Shown one piece after another: positions 25,201-29,624 of a stretch of DNA of 29,624 nucleotides. Position numbers and translations under genes: made by a program. Numbering within the stretch: position 1 is the first letter of the stretch; each line of letters starts with the position of its first letter. The notes beneath the pieces are model-generated. The model did no database searches. It was not told the origin of the DNA and was given only the letters and a program-made list of their open reading frames with translations. Location: assembly GCA_900539605.1 (NCBI GenBank), contig UQCS01000020.1, positions 1 to 29,624 of the forward strand. Reading direction: 5' to 3'. The stretch is from an uncultured Azospirillum sp. Its GTDB lineage: Bacteria > Pseudomonadota > Alphaproteobacteria > RF32 > CAG-239.

Positions 25201-26399
25201 TGATTGACGCTTTGGCCGACGGTAGTCTGAAAAATTGGACCGGCAATGCGTCGTTGCAGGTGACGTTTAACAATGCGCGGGTTCCGGGATTTGATTTTTC
25301 TTACGAAGGAAGTATCGGTACCCCGGTGTTGGAAGTTGACGTCAGTAAAGTGACCGGCGTTTATGATGCCCATTGGGCCAAGCTTGAGGCCGAAGCCAAG
25401 GCTCAGGAAAAAGCGCGAACAGAAAAATACCGCAGTCTGATGGACAAACAACAAGAGCAGGCACACCGGGCAGAAGCCGTGCTTAATGACGAAATCATGC
25501 CTGACTACAAACTCTACAGCCAACGGGCCAAAGATCCCAAAACGTGTTCACAATATCAAAACGTCGGCAGGCAGATTGAACGTGTTCAAGCCTTGTTGCA
25601 GGAAATTTTCGTTAAAGACAATATGGTCAATATTGACGATGATGTTATCAACCGTCTGGAACAGCAAAATAAGAAGGTCGACGAGCAGTTGGCACAGATT
25701 GTTTCCGAATTGAAACGGGTGCATCTGAAAGATGTCAAACTTCGGATTAATGAAAGTTATAATGTAATTTTCAACAATTATAACAGCTCAAAGAAAATTT
25801 CCGCCGCTTATATCGACAAGCTGGGCGGCTTGGAAAAGCGTCTGGCAGCGATCAATACCGGTTTTAATCCGCAAAAAGATGCAAGTATCATTGAGTGGAA
25901 AAAACAAATTGAAGCCGGCGTTTTGGCAATTGACGAAATCAACTCGGAAATAGCCAAGGCCAACATCGATTTGCAAAACGTGTCCGATACGGCACGGTTG
26001 GAAAAATATTACAAAAAGTTTGATACCGCGCGGCAAAATACGGTGAATGAACTGAGCCAGATGGAAAAAGCGGTGGCTGATCTGGCCGCGTATGCCGAAG
26101 AAAAAGTTCGTTTGGAGGAAAGAGCCTATGCCAAGTGGCTGCATGATCAGGAAGTTAAGCGCAAAATGGAAGAAAACACCGGTCAGATCTCTACTGCCGG
26201 CGGCAAAACGGTGACGGTGGAACGTGATTTGGAAGACATTCGCCGGACCGAAGCGGCGGTCAAGGAACAAAAAGTAAAGGTGCTTGATTTTTCGGATGAC
26301 GGTAACCAAACCGACGAAGGACAGCGGAAAAGCAAAAGTGGGGTTCGTTCTTCTGGTGCAGGGTATGTAAAAAGCGGTGGAATAATTATAAAACAGTAG
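22233..26399 (+). CDS. AsmA-family envelope protein with C-terminal coiled coil, 1388 aa
   Basis: AsmA-like proteins are inner-membrane-anchored, beta-rich periplasmic bridges linked to outer-membrane lipid transport and assembly. One N-terminal membrane helix (residues 4-24, ILLLVIVLVLIAVAGVTVYL) is followed by the AsmA opening TGKEVVFDGPVRFSLFPSPYLEAADIKI, a long beta-rich body and, near 940-1035, the C-terminal AsmA region with GSIGTPVLEVDVSKVTG. From about 1042 to 1345 the sequence is charged, Glu/Lys/Gln/Ala-rich heptad-like helix (KLEAEAKAQEKARTEKYR, then ELSQMEKAVADLAAYAEEK), ending in a basic Gly/Ser tail. That 300-residue coiled coil is not usual in the family. ATG at 22233 has GAGGAAG. 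Next gene is 77 bases on. Confidence 0.9.
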   Translation: MWKKILLLVIVLVLIAVAGVTVYLNNIDWNRHKDKISQQFSAATGKEVVFDGPVRFSLFPSPYLEAADIKIYNQAAGGEKVLLAKIEKLVSTLSIRSLISGNFNVERMSLIEPDIYVEAYSDGKLNWMSSSGNQQNFQIDNVEISLNSVTVEKAKMHLISNDYNINSVLDNLNAEIIAQSLYGPYRIEGSYVKDNSPGGFAISLGQFSDSFATSVNAVISHPQSESYLRFDGTVLLNNDAVNGNLIFESQNPVNYVNTNFKNVNVSEDYEYPLALSMELKTDKSQIGLGNIVLKYGGSAGAGNILIPRREQKIGDDGTERRRIDAVFNMTEFELEPALQAVEDWVKQYDRKENYVPEYDFDVIADLKALKTTYNGQVIRDFDLSVDFMNNVLKVQNLSVTMPGETSAKLNGEVFGVEKKLTYNFNVSGSTLDFSKFAKWLKLKVEPLSQGTYKKGTLSATVEGTTEMIKIAPFDLTLDKSVVSGKIGIVRDDKTRWFVIADADSINFDNYVAPLPKEIAAKPWQDRLVYRFSKLASLKEADIQFRTSLKMGIFEKVPFENLEMEATVRNGVMKIVDLAVKSVASGDFTFKGEMSGFGAAPQVKNLRYSAAVSDMPSFLNKFGIEIAAADFETMKRFSSSGVVTGGLERAAVKSVARLGEIEAAYHGEISRNNGVYRLNGKTEIKAPDFVKMLNNFSVAYAPDYPLGLFKMSAEVKTNGNVAVFNRLNANIGVNNFTGTLAYQTKDGRNQVKTNLKVNRFEFEKFFYNANLQKDDKTNFRGSAESATFLAKPRLSQTKIDYEWLKNWDIAAVFEADSLSFNNNAFTRSSGSLALNKGILKLSRFTGENAKGVFNGELELNIVQEPRLNGKINIRGMNLNKENWSGSIYGLTRGVVNSDIVFDTSAVSEDAMLSNLSGTISFTIDKPIVKGWDFGKIESDLDKRDVSEGFATVARDALGKGETIFNLLKGDVRLDKGNYQIANTGFVNEDMMIDALADGSLKNWTGNASLQVTFNNARVPGFDFSYEGSIGTPVLEVDVSKVTGVYDAHWAKLEAEAKAQEKARTEKYRSLMDKQQEQAHRAEAVLNDEIMPDYKLYSQRAKDPKTCSQYQNVGRQIERVQALLQEIFVKDNMVNIDDDVINRLEQQNKKVDEQLAQIVSELKRVHLKDVKLRINESYNVIFNNYNSSKKISAAYIDKLGGLEKRLAAINTGFNPQKDASIIEWKKQIEAGVLAIDEINSEIAKANIDLQNVSDTARLEKYYKKFDTARQNTVNELSQMEKAVADLAAYAEEKVRLEERAYAKWLHDQEVKRKMEENTGQISTAGGKTVTVERDLEDIRRTEAAVKEQKVKVLDFSDDGNQTDEGQRKSKSGVRSSGAGYVKSGGIIIKQ

Positions 26400-26408
26400 C
26401 AGATAGAA

Positions 26409-26437
26409 CTTGTCGAATCGGTTTTTTGTGTTATATT
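26409..26437 (+). promoter_or_regulatory. Promoter of the GalU-like gene
   Basis: CTTGTC (26409-26414), a 16-base spacer and TTATAT (26431-26436) are each one mismatch from the alphaproteobacterial CTTGAC and CTATAT. It lies in the 77-base gap after the AsmA gene, about 40 bases before the start. Confidence 0.55.
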
Positions 26438-26476
26438 ACCAAGTATTAATGTTGTTGTTATTATTTGGAGATTTTA

Positions 26477-27370
26477 ATGCATAGAAAACCTGAGGTTTGT
26501 ATCCTCCCCGTGGCCGGATTGTCAACACGCAACCTGCCTGCTACCAAAGTTTTACACAAGGGCTTTTTGACTTTGAATAACCTGCCTATCATCCAATATG
26601 CGATCAATGCCTGTGCGGAAATCGGTATTAAGGATATTGTCTTCGTCTACAGCGATCAGTCTTGCAAACATTTGTTCGAAAGCTATTTTTCTCCTTATCC
26701 TTGGTTGGAAAAGCATTTGGAAGAAAAAGGCAAACACGATCTTTTGAAAGTGGTGAGAGATATTGTTCCCGAAGGAATGCGTTTTCATTTTGCCGAACAG
26801 AGCGAACCCAAAGGTAACGGTCATGCCGTTTTGATGGCCAAAGGTATTGTCGGTAAGCGTGACTTTGTGGTCATGTGGCCCGACGATGTTTATTTGAATG
26901 TTCGCGGCGGCAAGGGGATTCTGCGTCAGTTGCTGGATGTTTATGAAGAAGAAGGCGGTATGGTCGAAAATATTATGGAATTTCCGCGGGAACAGATGGT
27001 CCGTTACGGCGCCTTGATCGGTGCTGTACGCGACGGAAGAATCGTCCGTGCCAAAGGAAAGATCGAAAAACCGGCGCTGGATCAAGTTCCTTCCAACTAT
27101 GCCAGCATGGGTCCCTATATTTTGCCGAATGAAATTATGGATATTCTGCCGGAGGTCAAAAAAGGGACCAACGGTGAAATCAACCTGGCCGATGCTGCGG
27201 GTTTGGCGGCTGAACGCGGAATGAAACTGACCGGCGTGCTGTGTGATACCTTGCGTTTTGATTGCGGAACTAATGCTGATCTGGCTAAGGCCAATTTGAA
27301 GCTTTCCTTAATGGAAAATCCGGATCTGCGAGCCTATTGCCGAGAGTTGCTGGATACCATGCTGGTATAG
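26477..27370 (+). CDS. GalU-like UTP-glucose-1-phosphate uridylyltransferase with divergent signature
   Basis: Nucleotidyltransferase that would make UDP-glucose for envelope glycans. The 297 residues are GalU length. The N-terminal motif reads PVAGLSTRNLPATKVLHKGF (residues 11-30), where typical GalU has GLGTRxLPATKxxPKExLP: Gly to Ser, and the PKE group replaced by HKG. Other parts fit: FHFAEQSEPKGNGHAVLMAK, VMWPDDVYLN as the metal-binding Asp region, GPYILPNEIMDILP, GEINLADAAGLAAE and LRFDCGTNADLAKANLKLSL. ATG at 26477 has GGAG six bases upstream; an upstream in-frame TTG at 26465 overlaps that site. The sugar or nucleotide used may differ from GalU, so no symbol is given. It is followed by a strong terminator. 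Confidence 0.85.
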   Translation: MHRKPEVCILPVAGLSTRNLPATKVLHKGFLTLNNLPIIQYAINACAEIGIKDIVFVYSDQSCKHLFESYFSPYPWLEKHLEEKGKHDLLKVVRDIVPEGMRFHFAEQSEPKGNGHAVLMAKGIVGKRDFVVMWPDDVYLNVRGGKGILRQLLDVYEEEGGMVENIMEFPREQMVRYGALIGAVRDGRIVRAKGKIEKPALDQVPSNYASMGPYILPNEIMDILPEVKKGTNGEINLADAAGLAAERGMKLTGVLCDTLRFDCGTNADLAKANLKLSLMENPDLRAYCRELLDTMLV

Positions 27371-27405
27371 GGCTTGTTAATCAGTTTGAAATAAATTAAT
27401 CAACT

Positions 27406-27434
27406 AAAAATCCGGGATTTTCCCGGATTTTTTT
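27406..27434 (+). terminator. Terminator of the GalU-like gene
   Basis: AAAAATCCGGGA (27406-27417) pairs with TCCCGGATTTTT (27421-27432) around TTT, and T runs on to 27434. It starts 35 bases after the stop codon. Confidence 0.92.
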
Positions 27435-27682
27435 ATTGTCAAAGCCAACGGCGGGAGTTTTTGTTTTGGCTTTATTTTGTTAGGAAAAAAGGAGAATTTA
27501 TCCTGTCGCAAAAAAAGGTTCATTTTTTTGATACGTTTTTAATGTAGATTTATTTTTTTCTAAAATCAATTGTAACTTATTTGAAATCAACAATTTTATT
27601 TATTTTTTTTCAAATTTGGCATCGACATTTATCCATAGCAAAAAAATGAACGTTTAAATGCATTTTGATAAGGATTGTGTAA
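27435..27682 (+). promoter_or_regulatory. AT-rich leader of the repeat surface protein
   Basis: About 250 bases, very AT-rich, with long T and A tracts (for instance around 27595-27612 and 27640-27650) that could bend DNA or bind nucleoid proteins. TTGTAA near 27569 and several AT-rich -10-like words exist, but no pair is convincing. AAGGA at 27670-27674 is the ribosome-binding site for the ATG at 27683. No ORF or RNA gene is seen here. Confidence 0.4.
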
Positions 27683-29624
27683 ATGACTAAACATACCTCT
27701 TTGGCAATTGCCTTAACGGCGACTACTTTTTTGAGTGCGCCGGCAATTGCCGCTTCTTTAACTCCGACACTCGGAGAAAACAGCGCGTTTGCGTATTCGG
27801 AAGGCTCGGAAAGCGATTATAACTTCACTTTGCAGGAAGCAGATGCTGACGGCAAACTGAGTACCAAATATTATAAAATTGATCTGAAACCGGAACAATT
27901 TACCACCTCCAAAAACATCAGTTGGACCGCGGTCGGCGAAGACCAGAAAGATGCTGCCGATGTGGTGGAAATAAAACTGCCGAACAATCAGACCAAATAC
28001 CTCAAATATACCTATACCCAACCCGAAGGAAGAACGGTTTACAATACCCAGCAAGATGCTCTTAGTGGCAATATTGATGCTGATTTTGTAGAGATTGCTT
28101 CTCCATATAACGGTAGTGCGATCTATAATTTTAACAGGACACTTGGAGATATCAATGGTGATTTTGTTGGAAACTATGTTTCTTCCAACACAATGGGAGA
28201 ATATTTTAAAGGAGGAGCAATATGGAGTAACAGCGCCGGAGTTATAGGTAATATTACCGGCGATTTTATTGGCAATTATGCAGCAGATGAAGGTGGTGCA
28301 ATTTATAATTTGGGTGCAATTGGCAATATTGTTGGAAATTTTATTGGTAATTATACTTATCGTCATGGGGAGTCTTTGGGGGGTGCAATTTATAATTACG
28401 GCAGCAGAAGCAACCTTCCTAATGAAATAAAAGGTATTACCGGCAGTTTTATCTCTAATCAAGCAAAACTTGCAGGGGGTGCAATTTATAACTATGCAGG
28501 TGGTAATATTGGCGATATAATCGGAGATTTCATCAACAATAATGTTGTGTCGGCTGTTTATTCTAACAATTCCGGTGGTGCAATTCATAATAGCGCTCAT
28601 TACAGTGTAAATGCAACCATAAAAAATATTACCGGTGACTTTATCGGGAATTATGTATATTCTACTTCCGCCGGTCCTCGTTCTTTTGGTGGTGCGATAT
28701 ACAATAATGGCGATGTTGGCAAAATTTCCGGTGATTTCACCGGTAATTATGTAACTTCCGTTTCTCCATATCTGTCTTCAACTTCTGCTGGTGGTGCAAT
28801 ATATAATCAAAAGAGAGAAGTATATCCGGATGGTACGGTTACAATGTACGGAGGCACGGTTGGTGATATTACAGGTAATTTTGTTTGTAATTATGTGTTA
28901 GCCACTGGAGCAGAAATAGGATTTGTGTATGGAGGTGCTATTTTTAATGAGGGTGTTATGGGAAGCATCAATGGAAGCTTTTTATATAATTATGCCCAGG
29001 CATCTCAAAAAAGTATTGCACTTGGCGGAGCCATTTTCAGTGGTACGGATATGGTTTTAACTTCAGGGGAAAACACACATTTCCTTTCTGAAAATTATAT
29101 AAAAGATAATGTTCGTGGAAAACATTATAATGCACTTTATCTGAATGATGGAGCTAATGCCACCTTTGAAACTTTAGGCAGAGGCTCTTGGATTATTAAT
29201 GATAATATAGAAGGTGGAAGTTATAAAAATGTGACGGATAACGGTAAATTTAATTATGATATTGATTATACTACTCAATATCGCATTAATTTCACCGGCG
29301 ACGACACGATTGATGCCGATACCGGCACGACGACGCAATATATTGCAATGAACAATGATATTATCAATGCCGGAGAAGTGACGGTAAGCGGCACCACGTT
29401 GCGTTTCGGTTCTTATCAGCATGAAGACCGGACGGCCAAGAACTGGGACGGCAAAGGCGCCTTTGTTGCCTCGCTGAACACTGACGGCACCGCCAACCGC
29501 GATGCTGCCGCGGTGACTTCTTTGTCACTTAACAACGCGGTGTTTGACATTGCCAACGGTTATCTGGAAACCGTGAAGCTGAAAGGCTATTCGGCCACCG
29601 ACAGTTTTCTGCACATCGATGTTG
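27683..29624 (+). CDS. Secreted repeat protein, autotransporter-like passenger (3' end outside window)
   Basis: The frame is open from ATG at 27683 to the right edge (647 residues). A clear signal peptide opens it: basic start, hydrophobic core LAIALTATTFLSAPAIA and a cleavage site after about residue 23. Residues 25-135 form a nonrepetitive domain. Then ten repeats carry the motif GGAIYN followed by a variant of GxIGxITGDFIGNYV, beginning at residues 144, 177, 204, 233, 265, 298, 336, 370, 417 and 448. This Gly/Asn/Ile pattern fits a right-handed beta-helix like many autotransporter passengers. After about 460 the protein goes to nonrepetitive strands (AMNNDIINAGEVTVSGTTL, SLSLNNAVFDIANG) typical of the stretch before a barrel. 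No C-terminal beta-barrel is in the window, so export by type V secretion is inferred. Confidence 0.85.
   Translation, partial: MTKHTSLAIALTATTFLSAPAIAASLTPTLGENSAFAYSEGSESDYNFTLQEADADGKLSTKYYKIDLKPEQFTTSKNISWTAVGEDQKDAADVVEIKLPNNQTKYLKYTYTQPEGRTVYNTQQDALSGNIDADFVEIASPYNGSAIYNFNRTLGDINGDFVGNYVSSNTMGEYFKGGAIWSNSAGVIGNITGDFIGNYAADEGGAIYNLGAIGNIVGNFIGNYTYRHGESLGGAIYNYGSRSNLPNEIKGITGSFISNQAKLAGGAIYNYAGGNIGDIIGDFINNNVVSAVYSNNSGGAIHNSAHYSVNATIKNITGDFIGNYVYSTSAGPRSFGGAIYNNGDVGKISGDFTGNYVTSVSPYLSSTSAGGAIYNQKREVYPDGTVTMYGGTVGDITGNFVCNYVLATGAEIGFVYGGAIFNEGVMGSINGSFLYNYAQASQKSIALGGAIFSGTDMVLTSGENTHFLSENYIKDNVRGKHYNALYLNDGANATFETLGRGSWIINDNIEGGSYKNVTDNGKFNYDIDYTTQYRINFTGDDTIDADTGTTTQYIAMNNDIINAGEVTVSGTTLRFGSYQHEDRTAKNWDGKGAFVASLNTDGTANRDAAAVTSLSLNNAVFDIANGYLETVKLKGYSATDSFLHIDV
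28112..29041 (+). repeat. Ten degenerate GGAIYN / ITGDFIGNYV protein repeats
   Basis: Repeat spacing is 33, 27, 29, 32, 33, 38, 34, 47 and 31 residues, always in frame. The core strands are kept while the loops between NYV and GGA vary in length and sequence. First and last copies are degenerate (GSAIYN and GGAIFS). At DNA level copies share short words such as GGTGGTGCAAT but are not identical, so they are old repeats. Confidence 0.85.

Noticed and set aside
27758..28600. - strand open frame of 280 codons across the repeat region
   Set aside because: Mirrors the GGAIYN repeats on the other strand; the + frame has a signal peptide and ribosome-binding site, this one has neither.
28112..29041. 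CRISPR-like spaced repeats
   Set aside because: Repeats are in-frame protein repeats with degenerate DNA and irregular spacing; no constant direct repeat and no cas genes.

Overview
The window looks like a chromosomal segment of an alphaproteobacterium, possibly a host- or gut-associated uncultured lineage. The evidence is the order rimP-nusA-YlxR/L7Ae-infB-rbfA ... truB-rpsO-pnp, the YlxR protein carrying a C-terminal L7Ae-like domain between nusA and infB, and several -10 elements close to the alphaproteobacterial CTATAT type. The gut assignment is inference only. Coding density is high, and most start codons can be placed by purine-rich Shine-Dalgarno (SD) sequences such as AAGGA and GGAG.

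Layout. (1) 1-1713, + strand: an AT-rich accessory patch with three tandem paralogues of a small membrane protein (the first cut by the window edge; two copies inside a near-identical 419-bp repeat) and one two-helix membrane protein. It ends in strong hairpins shared with the convergent pnp gene. (2) 1806-11567, - strand: the translation and RNA-turnover superoperon, read from the right as rimP, nusA, ylxR-L7Ae, infB, rbfA, then a terminator, a private promoter and an unknown 156-aa gene with its own terminator, then another promoter with truB, rpsO, the rpsO-pnp hairpin and pnp. A strong terminator-like hairpin lies in the leader ahead of rimP and looks like an attenuator. (3) 11774-15682, + strand: a 1302-residue protein I do not recognise, mostly helical, with a Cys/His/Trp-rich module near the C-terminus. 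(4) 15763-17283, + strand: metG, a compact Thermus-like MetRS. (5) 17356-22119, - strand: a tight six-gene operon, cdd-punA-deoC-deoA-pgeF-ampD-like, joining nucleoside salvage to peptidoglycan quality control and recycling. (6) 22233-27370, + strand: a 1388-aa AsmA-family protein with an unusual C-terminal coiled coil, then a GalU-like nucleotidyltransferase with a divergent signature motif. (7) 27683 to the right edge, + strand: the N-terminal 647 residues of a secreted, autotransporter-like repeat protein with ten GGAIYN-type repeats. The repeat block is much more AT-rich than its flanks.

Together regions 2 and 4 are core translation functions. Region 5 breaks deoxynucleosides down to bases and, via an unseen phosphopentomutase, to deoxyribose-5-phosphate and then acetaldehyde plus glyceraldehyde-3-phosphate. 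Regions 6 and 7 concern the cell envelope and surface. The most novel parts are the 1302-aa protein, the repeat-block surface protein and the tandem membrane-protein array.
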